Shown: in pieces, positions 19,075 to 26,333 of the stretch
Layout: each line of letters starts with the position of its first letter
Numbering within the stretch: position 1 is the first letter of the stretch
From: Portibacter lacus
GTDB taxonomy: Bacteria > Bacteroidota > Bacteroidia > Chitinophagales > Saprospiraceae
Direction: 5' to 3'
Assembly (NCBI RefSeq): GCF_021533215.1
Contig: NZ_JAJNKA010000015.1
Coordinates: 89,265 to 153,264, forward strand
DNA length: 64,000 nucleotides
Position numbers and translations under genes: made by a program
The notes under the pieces: model-generated
Database searches by the model: none
What the model was told of the DNA's origin: nothing
What the model saw: only the letters and a program-made list of their open reading frames with translations

Positions 19075-20466
19075 ATGATTAAGGCGCTAGGTGCAAAATT
19101 CACCGAGATATTTAAAAAGTACATGCCCGATGCATTTGTCTTTGCACTGGTTTTAACAATTATTGTTGGGGGCATCGCAGTAGTATGGACCGAGTCCACC
19201 ATCATGCAAGTTATTCAGGCTTGGTACAAAGGTTTCTGGATGCTCTTAGAATTCAGTATGCAAATGATTCTCATTCTGGTGACGGGATATTGTATTGCAC
19301 TATCGCCTATCGTGAAGAAGTTGATTAACAAGTTGACCCAATTCATTTATACACCGAAACAAGTATATCCCTTCATCCTAATTGTAGGGATGATGCTATC
19401 GGCCATTAGTTGGGGCTGGATCGTTATAACGGCTGTCTTGGCTAGAACGTTAGCCATGCGAATTAAAGGTCTTAACTATCCATATCTCATAGCGTGTGTG
19501 TATTTCTCTGGAATATTTTGGGTAAATGGATTTTCTAGTTCTATTCCCTTGTTGCTGAATACAGAAAATAATTATCTGATAGAAGCAGGAATTTTAACCA
19601 CTACCATTTCCACATCTTCGACGCTCGGATCGATCTTGAATATATCGGTAATGCTCTTTTCATTACTAGTTGCGCCATTGCTCTTTTTTCTGTTGATCCC
19701 AAAAGAAGAACAAGGCCTAGAAGAAATGTTATTGGATGAAAATCAAATCGATGTTACCACGATCAAAGAAGAGGCGGATGGTATGAAACATAGTGTAATG
19801 ACCGTCTCAGATAAACTGAATAGCAGTATTATATTACAATACATGGTCGGATTAATGGGGCTTGCCTACATCGTCTTTCATTTCAGCACGAATGGACTAG
19901 ATCTTAATTTAAATATTATGATTTTTGTCTTTCTCATAATGGGGATGTTTTTGCATAAAACGCCGATCCGATATGGGATAGCTATGAAACGATCAAGCAT
20001 GAATATTTCGGGAATCCTGTTCCAGTTTCCCTTTTATGCTGGGATAATGGGTATGATGATTCATACCGGATTAGGTGATGAACTTGCAAGATGGATGGTT
20101 TCCGTTGCAACGATAGATACGTATCCACTTATGGCTTTTTTTAGTGGGGGAGTGGTCAATTTTGCGATTCCTTCTGCAGGTGGAGAATTTGCTGTCATTG
20201 GGCCAAGTATTATTAATGCGGTCAAGGAGATAGGAGTGGGATTGTCAGAATCGGAAGTTAACCAGATGATTGCAAGGTCAGCCCTATCGATTGCTTATGG
20301 AGAAACATTGACCAATTGCCTACAGCCATTCTATTTGTTGATTATTCTTCCCATTATGGGATTAGGAATTAAGATTCAAGCAAGAGATGTGATGGGCTAT
20401 TTGATTGTACCATTTCTAGTGTTTTTAGTGGGCTGGTCAGTTATGGTTGTTTTTGTTCCGATTTGA
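19075..20466 (+). CDS. atoE: Short-chain fatty acid transporter, AtoE family
   Basis: A 463-residue integral membrane protein with about eleven to twelve hydrophobic spans. The order of landmarks fits the TIGR00366/AtoE family: an N-terminal YMPDAFVFALVLT, GFWMLLEFSMQMILILVTGY, ISWGWIVITAVLAR, and near the end AIPSAGGEFAVIGP. It is expected to import short-chain fatty acids such as acetoacetate or butyrate across the inner membrane. No ato CoA-transferase genes are adjacent, so the physiological substrate is unclear. A 108-bp tandem repeat begins 28 bp after the stop codon. Confidence 0.88.
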   Translation: MIKALGAKFTEIFKKYMPDAFVFALVLTIIVGGIAVVWTESTIMQVIQAWYKGFWMLLEFSMQMILILVTGYCIALSPIVKKLINKLTQFIYTPKQVYPFILIVGMMLSAISWGWIVITAVLARTLAMRIKGLNYPYLIACVYFSGIFWVNGFSSSIPLLLNTENNYLIEAGILTTTISTSSTLGSILNISVMLFSLLVAPLLFFLLIPKEEQGLEEMLLDENQIDVTTIKEEADGMKHSVMTVSDKLNSSIILQYMVGLMGLAYIVFHFSTNGLDLNLNIMIFVFLIMGMFLHKTPIRYGIAMKRSSMNISGILFQFPFYAGIMGMMIHTGLGDELARWMVSVATIDTYPLMAFFSGGVVNFAIPSAGGEFAVIGPSIINAVKEIGVGLSESEVNQMIARSALSIAYGETLTNCLQPFYLLIILPIMGLGIKIQARDVMGYLIVPFLVFLVGWSVMVVFVPI

Positions 20467-20493
20467 TCGTTGTTAAGTGTTTCTAGCAAGTCA

Positions 20494-20745
20494 GCAAGAT
20501 TGATGTCATCGCGGGAAGCGATAACATCAGAAACGCTCTCTATCGATCTGAAAGTGCATTCTCGATCTGACAGCGCTTCTAGCGATGTTAGATCTGTTTC
20601 GGCAACATTGATGTCATCGTGGAAAGCGATAACATCAGAAACGCTCTCCATCGATCTGAAAGTGCATTCTCGATCTGACAGCACTTCTAGCGATGTTAGA
20701 TCTGTTCTGGCAAGATTGATGTCATCGCGGGAAGCGATAACATCA
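20494..20745. repeat. 108-bp tandem repeat (2.3 units) with a hairpin per unit
   Basis: Units start at 20494, 20602 and 20710 (GCAAGATTGATG-like), an exact 108-bp period; the third breaks off after about 36 bp. Each unit opens with a hairpin whose arms are GATGTCATCGC and GCGATAACATC around a GGGAA-type loop. Because 108 is a multiple of three, both strands stay open across the array, but the encoded peptides look artificial. The array sits between the transporter and a small membrane protein gene, where it could act as a transcription or mRNA-stability element. Confidence 0.9.
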
Positions 20746-20821
20746 GGAGGATATTAAGAAATAATAAATTTGCAACTTCGTTGTACTAGATATAACCCAA
20801 CAAATGCCTACTTAATCCGGA

Positions 20822-21304
20822 ATGAAATATTTAGTCTTCCTAATTACTGCAGTAATCATTTTCTTTCTAGTGAGGAAAATCATAAGGCGCGTGTTTCCCA
20901 ATCTTACTAATGCCAATAACTTATTAAGCGGACTCTTAGCGCTTGGGCTTGCACCGCTATTCACTATAGCCATATTTATGTTATTTCTCAATGTACTGGT
21001 CTATGAATATCATCCGAATCGGAAATTTGAAATGGAGAGTTGGCATGAAAATGCACAAGATAGACATGAGATGTCCGAAGACTTGCTAGAAAGTCAATTG
21101 CTAATCAACAAAACGAAGGCGCAAATAGCTACCGAGTTAGGCTTGCCTAATGATGACATCTTATTAGAATTAGATACTTTGTCAATTTGGACTTATGATA
21201 TGGGAGTGAGAGGGTGGGGATTGGGTTGGAAATTCTACTACCTAAATATTGACTTCGATAATAACTTATCGAAAAGTGTAAAAATAAAGGAAGTCATAGA
21301 CTGA
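20822..21304 (+). CDS. Small membrane protein with a BamE/SmpA-like C-terminal region
   Basis: A 160-residue protein with two membrane spans (YLVFLITAVIIFFLV and LLALGLAPLFTIAIFMLFL). The soluble C-terminus contains INKTKAQIATELGLPNDD followed by LSIWTYDMG and FYYLNIDFDNN. That order (a helix that spaces K/T-x-x-I-x-x-x-LG-P, then an aromatic strand) is the one found in BamE/SmpA-like and related small domains. I do not recognise the family with certainty. It stands alone on the + strand. Confidence 0.6.
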   Translation: MKYLVFLITAVIIFFLVRKIIRRVFPNLTNANNLLSGLLALGLAPLFTIAIFMLFLNVLVYEYHPNRKFEMESWHENAQDRHEMSEDLLESQLLINKTKAQIATELGLPNDDILLELDTLSIWTYDMGVRGWGLGWKFYYLNIDFDNNLSKSVKIKEVID

Positions 21305-21325
21305 AAAATAATAGAGTGGGTAGAT

Positions 21326-21339
21326 AACGCTTAAGCGTT
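21326..21339. other. Perfect 14-bp palindrome after the small membrane protein gene
   Basis: AACGCTTAAGCGTT is fully self-complementary and is flanked by GATA on the left and TTTATC on the right, which extends the symmetry loosely. It lies 22 bp after a stop codon. It has no central loop and no T-tract, so it fits a protein-binding site as well as a weak terminator. Confidence 0.4.
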
Positions 21340-21475
21340 AATTTATCTAAGGAAGATACAAGATCTTCTACAGCACAATTTTCTATCACGGCAGCCTTTT
21401 TTAGAAAAGAATAGATAGGAATTCAAATCTATATTAAATATTCAAAAAGCGGTTGATATAATTACATTTAAAATA

Positions 21476-21574
21476 ATGATTATTTTACGAAGAAAATGGA
21501 AGGTGATATCGCTTGTCTATTTTTGCTTCATAGCCTGTAACCTTTCAGGATCAAAAAGTGATTTGGAAAATTGA
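21476..21574 (+). CDS. Possible 32-residue lipoprotein-like peptide
   Basis: An ATG at 21476 opens 32 codons ending in TGA at 21574, 14 bp before the polysaccharide deacetylase start. The peptide has a basic start (RRKWK), a hydrophobic core (VISLVYFCFIAC) and a lipobox-like IAC followed by a short polar tail. It may be a real small lipoprotein, a leader, or the remnant of a longer gene. Evidence is only the pattern and the position. Confidence 0.3.
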   Translation: MIILRRKWKVISLVYFCFIACNLSGSKSDLEN

Positions 21575-21588
21575 CCTAAAAAATAATA

Positions 21589-22395
21589 ATGAAAAGAATA
21601 TTCATTTATCTTATGGTTTTTCTAGGAACCGTTGAATTATCATATGCTCAAGATTTAAATAAGGATTTCAAATGGCCTGAAAGTAAGAAAGCCGCGGTTT
21701 GTTTGACATTCGACGATGGTCAAGATTCTCATCTGGATAATGCCATTCCTTTACTTGACTCATTTAATGTGAAAGCAACATTCTATTGTCCAGGAAATAA
21801 AGAGCCCTTATACAATCGGATCTCTGAGTGGAGAATGATCGTTGAAAATGGTCATGAACTTGGAAATCATTCTCTATTTCATCCATGTGATGGTACTCGT
21901 TTTGATTGGGTTAAACCGGAATATGACTTAAACCGGTACACCCTGGAACAGATGCGAATGGAATTATACACCGCGAATACCTTGCTTAAAGCTGTAGATG
22001 GAAAGTCAGATAGAACTTATGGTTACACCTGTTCAGATTATAAAGTGCAGGGGGATACATCCATCGTAGATGTTGTGAAGCAACTATTTGCAGCGGGAAG
22101 AAGTGATGGTCCGATACCAGAGTCTATGGAAAATGTAGACATTCATTTTATGCCTAGTTGGTGCGTAGAAAGTCATACCGGCAAGGAGCTAATTGATTAT
22201 GTGAAAGAGGCCAGAAAAAATGGGACGATTGCCACATTCATGTTTCATAGTGTAGGAGGAGGTTACTTAAATGTATCCAATGAAGCATTGCTTGAATTGT
22301 TGATTTACCTAAAAGAAAATGAACAAGATTATTGGGTAGACACCTTTTATAATGTAACTAAGTATATAGCAGAACAATCAGGTAGTGCTGAATAG
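21589..22395 (+). CDS. Exported polysaccharide deacetylase (NodB-like, CE4 superfamily)
   Basis: A 268-residue protein with a signal peptide ending ELSYAQ. The NodB core is clear: LTFDDG (the metal-site aspartates, about residues 40-44), ATFYCPG, and the metal-binding GNHSLFHP (His94 and His98). A late FMFHSVGGG segment supplies the catalytic histidine strand. Such enzymes remove acetyl groups from N-acetylated glycans or, in some branches, act on xylan or peptidoglycan. The substrate is not evident. It appears monocistronic, with a hairpin 28 bp downstream. Confidence 0.88.
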   Translation: MKRIFIYLMVFLGTVELSYAQDLNKDFKWPESKKAAVCLTFDDGQDSHLDNAIPLLDSFNVKATFYCPGNKEPLYNRISEWRMIVENGHELGNHSLFHPCDGTRFDWVKPEYDLNRYTLEQMRMELYTANTLLKAVDGKSDRTYGYTCSDYKVQGDTSIVDVVKQLFAAGRSDGPIPESMENVDIHFMPSWCVESHTGKELIDYVKEARKNGTIATFMFHSVGGGYLNVSNEALLELLIYLKENEQDYWVDTFYNVTKYIAEQSGSAE

Positions 22396-22422
22396 AGTAT
22401 TATGGTGATGTGCGCTCACTCT

Positions 22423-22442
22423 ATATCTGAAAACTCAGATAT
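22423..22442. terminator. 8-bp perfect inverted repeat after the deacetylase gene
   Basis: ATATCTGA, a 4-base AAAC loop, then TCAGATAT lie 28 bp after the deacetylase stop codon. The stem is AT-rich and is followed by TGATTTAT rather than a pure T-run, so termination is plausible but not certain. Confidence 0.4.
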
Positions 22443-22609
22443 TGATTTATAAAATTTTGGTAAAAGCTTTCAAGTCGTCTGAAAATTCTATTCAATATAA
22501 TTTTGATAAAAGCTAGAGAATATATATTTTATCTAAGTTTATTGTAATTTTTATACTTATGGATTAGCGCATATTTTTAGTGTGAGCTATAATATAGAGC
22601 AAAGTAAAA

Positions 22610-23089
22610 TTGACATTGAAGACAATAAAAGTATTAAAAGGACAACTCCTTCAGAGCAAAGGTGATTTAAATTCTAAGATTTATATTATAGAAAGTGGTC
22701 TACTGCGTAGTTATACTATCGATGATAAGGGTAAAGAACATATTTACATGTTTGGACCTGAAAACTGGTTAGTTGCAGATAATTGTGAACCCAGTGTACC
22801 TTGTCAGCTATACATTGACGCCATAGAAGATAGTATTGTAAATGTTGCTCCTAAAGAAGAAGCAACAAAACAAGGAGCAGACATGGATGCAATCTTAAGA
22901 AGGCTAAATTCCATGCAAAACAGAATTGTTATGCTAATGAGTTCAACTGCCCGAGAACGATATTTACATTTTATTGAGACCTATCCTGAAATTCCTCAAA
23001 GAGTAACATTAAAAATGATTGCTTCTTACTTAGGCATTACACCTGAAGCGTTGAGTCGTGTTCGTAATGAACTTGCCCAAAGGAAATAA
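22610..23089 (+). CDS. Crp/Fnr family regulator (copy 2), short N-terminus and TTG start
   Basis: A 159-residue Crp/Fnr-like protein: KVLKGQLLQSKGDLNSKIYI and ESGLLRSYTIDDKGKEHIY belong to the effector domain, and ITPEALSRVR to the helix-turn-helix. Relatives are near 190 residues, so about 25-30 N-terminal residues are missing. An in-frame TAG lies 15 bp before the first TTG (22610), and no ATG is available upstream, so it must start at TTG or be N-terminally truncated. It precedes a DoxX gene and an LLM oxidoreductase gene, with a perfect FNR-type palindrome in between. Confidence 0.82.
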   Translation: MTLKTIKVLKGQLLQSKGDLNSKIYIIESGLLRSYTIDDKGKEHIYMFGPENWLVADNCEPSVPCQLYIDAIEDSIVNVAPKEEATKQGADMDAILRRLNSMQNRIVMLMSSTARERYLHFIETYPEIPQRVTLKMIASYLGITPEALSRVRNELAQRK

Positions 23090-23153
23090 TTCAATTCTGC
23101 TTCTTTATCTAATTGATTTGATTTAGTCTAAATTTTCTAACATTAAGAAGTTC

Positions 23154-23167
23154 TTGATTTACATCAA
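23154..23167. promoter_or_regulatory. FNR/CRP-type operator before doxX
   Basis: TTGATTTACATCAA fits the classical FNR-type consensus TTGAT-N4-ATCAA exactly. It lies between a Crp/Fnr-like gene and the DoxX gene, centred about 61 bp before the DoxX start codon. It is the best candidate for the site through which the upstream regulator acts on the DoxX-LLM pair. A TTTTG segment at 23193-23197 could be part of a -7 element. Confidence 0.6.
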
Positions 23168-23221
23168 TGCACAGGAAATCGTAAATCAGGAATTTTGTGT
23201 CATTAAGTAAAAAAAAATAAA

Positions 23222-23629
23222 ATGACAAATCAAACAAACATCAAAGCATTTAACATTGGATTATGGATTGCACAAGCGTTACTTGCACTAATGTTTATTA
23301 TGGCAGGCATAATGAAAGCTTCTCAACCTTTAGAAGTATTAGCAGAATCACTTCCATGGGTTACATCCACACCCTTAGGATTAATTAGGTTTATAGGTAT
23401 AAGTGAAATATTAGGCGGATTAGGACTTCTGCTACCTGGAATTTTGCGTATCAAGCCTTTTTTAATAACATGGGCAGCGCTAGGGCTTGCTTTAGTTATG
23501 ATTTTAGCAGCAGGATTTCATGCATCAAGAGGTGAATTTTCGAGTATTGGAATGAATATGATTTTAATAGCCTTAGCATTGTTTATTGCTTGGGGACGAA
23601 GTAAAAAAGCGCCAATCAATTCAAAATAA
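23222..23629 (+). CDS. DoxX family membrane protein
   Basis: A 135-residue protein with four membrane spans. Hallmarks are WIAQALLALMFIMAGIMKAS at the start, IGISEILGGLGLLLPG in the second span and the C-terminal MNMILIALALFIAWGRSK. DoxX-like proteins are small inner-membrane proteins linked to oxidative or sulfur stress in a few cases, and otherwise of unknown role. Here it follows a Crp/Fnr regulator and precedes an LLM flavin-dependent oxidoreductase by 41 bp, which suggests a small redox-responsive operon. Confidence 0.87.
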   Translation: MTNQTNIKAFNIGLWIAQALLALMFIMAGIMKASQPLEVLAESLPWVTSTPLGLIRFIGISEILGGLGLLLPGILRIKPFLITWAALGLALVMILAAGFHASRGEFSSIGMNMILIALALFIAWGRSKKAPINSK

Positions 23630-23670
23630 CCTAATTAGCTTATTTTAAAATAAATTATATAATTGATTAG

Positions 23671-24684
23671 ATGGAAATCGGAATAGACAGTTTTGCAGCC
23701 TCCCCTAATAACAGTGTGAATGGTTCTAAGTCATTAAGACAACTAATAGAGAGAATAGAATTAGCCGATCAAGCAGGTTTAAGTTATTTTGGAATAGGTG
23801 AACATCATAGGAAAGACTTTTTAGATTCTGCTCCTTCCATGATTCTAGCCTCAGCTGCAGCAAGGACAAAAAATATTAGGTTAGGTAGTGCTGTCACAGT
23901 ATTAAGTGCATCTGATCCTGTACGTGTATTTCAAAATTATGCTACACTTGACTTGCTTTCGAACGGTAGAGCTGAGATAGTAGCAGGGAGAGGTTCCTTT
24001 ACGGATGCTTTTCCGTTATTTGGCTTCAATCTGAATGACTATAACGATTTATTTGAAGAGAAACTGAATCTGCTTCTTGAGATTAGAGATAATGAGGTTG
24101 TTAACTGGGTCGGTAAATTTAGACCGGCACTAATGAATCAATCAATCTATCCGCGCCCACAACAGAAAAAAATGCCTATTTGGGTAGGTGTTGGCGGGAC
24201 ACCTTCATCCTTTGAAAGAGCAGGGAAACTTGGATTGCCTTTAATGGTTGCAATAATAGGAGGAGAAACTCATCGCTTTAGACCCTTGGTGGATTTATAC
24301 AAGGAAGCTGGTAGAAAAGCTGGATTCGATGAGTCTGAATTAAAAGTGGGAATGCATTCAGTTGGCTATATTGGTAAAACAAGACAGGAAGCCGTTTCTA
24401 GTTTCTATCCAAGTTATAAAGAAATGTTTGATAAAATAGGACGAGAAAGAGGTTTTCCACCAGTTTCAAGAGCTGGATTTGATGCTCAGAATGGTTTAAC
24501 TGGAGCACTACTTGTAGGCGAGCCAAGTGAAATTGTTGATAAAATTTTACGACATAGTGAAGCTTTAGGTGGAATAGATAGAATTACTCTACAGATGGAT
24601 GCAATTTCAAATCACGAAACTTTGATGAAATCGATAGAACTAATTGGAGCTGAAATTGCTCCCAAATTAAATGGTAAAAATTGA
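23671..24684 (+). CDS. LLM class flavin-dependent oxidoreductase (luciferase-like)
   Basis: A 337-residue member of the bacterial luciferase-like family. It has FGIGEHHRKDFLDSAP near residue 45, then RLGSAVTVLSASDPVRVFQN, GRAEIVAGRGSF and PIWVGVGGTPSSFERA, all in the expected order for the FMN-binding TIM barrel. It would oxidise or reduce an organic substrate using reduced flavin; the substrate is unknown. It is probably cotranscribed with DoxX and controlled by the Crp/Fnr gene upstream. Confidence 0.9.
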   Translation: MEIGIDSFAASPNNSVNGSKSLRQLIERIELADQAGLSYFGIGEHHRKDFLDSAPSMILASAAARTKNIRLGSAVTVLSASDPVRVFQNYATLDLLSNGRAEIVAGRGSFTDAFPLFGFNLNDYNDLFEEKLNLLLEIRDNEVVNWVGKFRPALMNQSIYPRPQQKKMPIWVGVGGTPSSFERAGKLGLPLMVAIIGGETHRFRPLVDLYKEAGRKAGFDESELKVGMHSVGYIGKTRQEAVSSFYPSYKEMFDKIGRERGFPPVSRAGFDAQNGLTGALLVGEPSEIVDKILRHSEALGGIDRITLQMDAISNHETLMKSIELIGAEIAPKLNGKN

Positions 24685-25044
24685 TCTATAAAAGAAGGTA
24701 TAACGTATGCTTAACTTTTGTAACGTCTAATCCTGTTCTATCTGTATCATTGGTATTCTTAAAAAAGTAAGAGGAGGTTCCTGTTTTAGTTCAAGATGCA
24801 GAACCCGCTAAGATATACATAAAACAAGATTAATTTATTTTGCTATGGTAGCATTGAAAAATTAAAGTGAAGTTATTTCTAAGTTAAAAATGTTCTCAAT
24901 ATTTTCTTCTATTTTTAAGAAGGGTACTTTTTTATTGCACGCCGCTGGCAACTTCTAATAAAGAAGATGACAGTGGTGTGCGTATTTTAACACCACTTTA
25001 CTTTAGGGGCCAGGAGACAAACCCCCAAAATCTCTAATTTACTA
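24685..25044. other. Convergent intergenic region with two competing hairpins
   Basis: The region separates a + gene and a - gene that converge. Two hairpins share a strand. Hairpin one pairs GCACGCCGCTG (24937-24947) with CAGTGGTGTGC (24971-24981) and has an inner TTCT/AGAA stem. Hairpin two pairs GTGGTGT (24973-24979) with ACACCAC (24990-24996). Both cannot form at once. No long T-tract follows, so a simple terminator is not obvious. No gene is seen. Confidence 0.5.
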
Positions 25045-26331
25045 CTATTTTACCTTTACTTGAACCTCCGCAGCCAATTGATTCGTAAGGTTCTTAAGAT
25101 ATTTTTCAAAGTAGGCTTTATCCGTAAATCCCTCGTCGCTAAGCTCCCAGCAAGCAACTGCATAATAAGTTAAAGGCTTGTTGTTTTCTACCTTTAACCT
25201 GGCCAGAAAAGTATTCGATAACCGTCCGGTCTTAGGTGCTTCCATATTTCCCAGATAAATATCTCGTGGAAGAATGATAGCCAACCCAAGCCACCATGTT
25301 TTATCATAGGTTTGTTGATCATGCGTGTAAAGCACGACGTATTTGTCGTTTTCTTCGTATGATTCAAGTGCCATCTCCGTGTTACTATTAACAAGCCCAA
25401 CGACCAGCTCTTCATCTCCTTCCAATCCTGAAAGTTGAACAGTATTTTGGTATCCATACATTCCTGGCCAAATTGTCGTGTTTTCCTCAACGGCATAAGT
25501 CCTATCTTCAGATTTCCAATTGGTATATTGATAATTTAGTGCTGTTCGCACAGGTCCTTCTGTTACAATCTTAAAATTGGTTTTTTCGACATTACTCATC
25601 GTATCACCTTCGATGCTTCCGAGTCGAATAAGTTGATCACCGGCTTTAATGCCAAATCCACCTACGCCTACAGAATTCCCAACGGATAAAATGTCACGAC
25701 CCCAATCTTCCATCACATGATAATTATCCTCCGTTTCTCCTTTATCATTAATACCTACATCTTCAGGTGAAATCTCAGGAGTCTTCTTTCCGAATACATC
25801 TTTCGAGTTTCTTCCATCCAGGTAGTGCCGAAATCCCACTTTATCATTTTCCCAAGTCGGCCCGTCGGTCTGGTACCTTTGAAAACCCATGACAAGGGGC
25901 AAGTCTTTGGCCGTTAATTCCTCATCGAGGGCTGGTTTTACGCGAATATCTGCTGCCAGTCGCTTTCCAAATCTCACACTAGTTCTTGCTGGAAAATTCG
26001 GAGGATCATTGACCCATTCTACAGTATAATTCAACTCTTTATTAGCTGGAATATCCACTACAAAAAATAGCTCATCCCATTTTTTATCACCATCCATGTC
26101 ATCAAGCTGCGCAGGAAGCGTGTCGCCCGCTGATGTGATAATTAAAGGAAATAAATTCCCATCAGGTATCTTCGTTAATTGCTGTCGCGCTATGGAAATT
26201 GCTTTATCCTTTAGGTCAATGTTAGAACTGTTTTTCAAAACAAACGCACTTTTACCTGAATCGGTCTGACATTGAACTAAAATTAGAGCTGAAAAACAAA
26301 GCAAGAAAGGTTTTAAATATTTTATAGTCAT
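25045..26331 (-). CDS. DUF4861 family lipoprotein
   Basis: The start at 26331 gives a lipoprotein signal (FLLCFSALILVQC). The mature part begins with a region containing LPAQLDDMDGDKKWDELFFV and continues with WENDKVGFRHYLDGRNSKD, HVMEDWGRDILSVGNSVG and EENTTIWPGMYGYQNTVQL. This order is typical of DUF4861, a family found in pectin and other polysaccharide utilisation loci; members may bind or cleave rhamnogalacturonan-derived sugars. Its start codon is 2 bp after the stop of the upstream PL26-like gene, so the two are surely cotranscribed. Confidence 0.85.
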   Translation of the reverse strand: MTIKYLKPFLLCFSALILVQCQTDSGKSAFVLKNSSNIDLKDKAISIARQQLTKIPDGNLFPLIITSAGDTLPAQLDDMDGDKKWDELFFVVDIPANKELNYTVEWVNDPPNFPARTSVRFGKRLAADIRVKPALDEELTAKDLPLVMGFQRYQTDGPTWENDKVGFRHYLDGRNSKDVFGKKTPEISPEDVGINDKGETEDNYHVMEDWGRDILSVGNSVGVGGFGIKAGDQLIRLGSIEGDTMSNVEKTNFKIVTEGPVRTALNYQYTNWKSEDRTYAVEENTTIWPGMYGYQNTVQLSGLEGDEELVVGLVNSNTEMALESYEENDKYVVLYTHDQQTYDKTWWLGLAIILPRDIYLGNMEAPKTGRLSNTFLARLKVENNKPLTYYAVACWELSDEGFTDKAYFEKYLKNLTNQLAAEVQVKVK

Positions 26332-26333
26332 GA

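Noticed and set aside
20397..20757. Overlapping open frames on both strands (about 95 codons each) in the 108-bp repeat
   Set aside because: They are kept open only by the period being a multiple of three; the peptides are simple repeats and neither strand has other coding signs.
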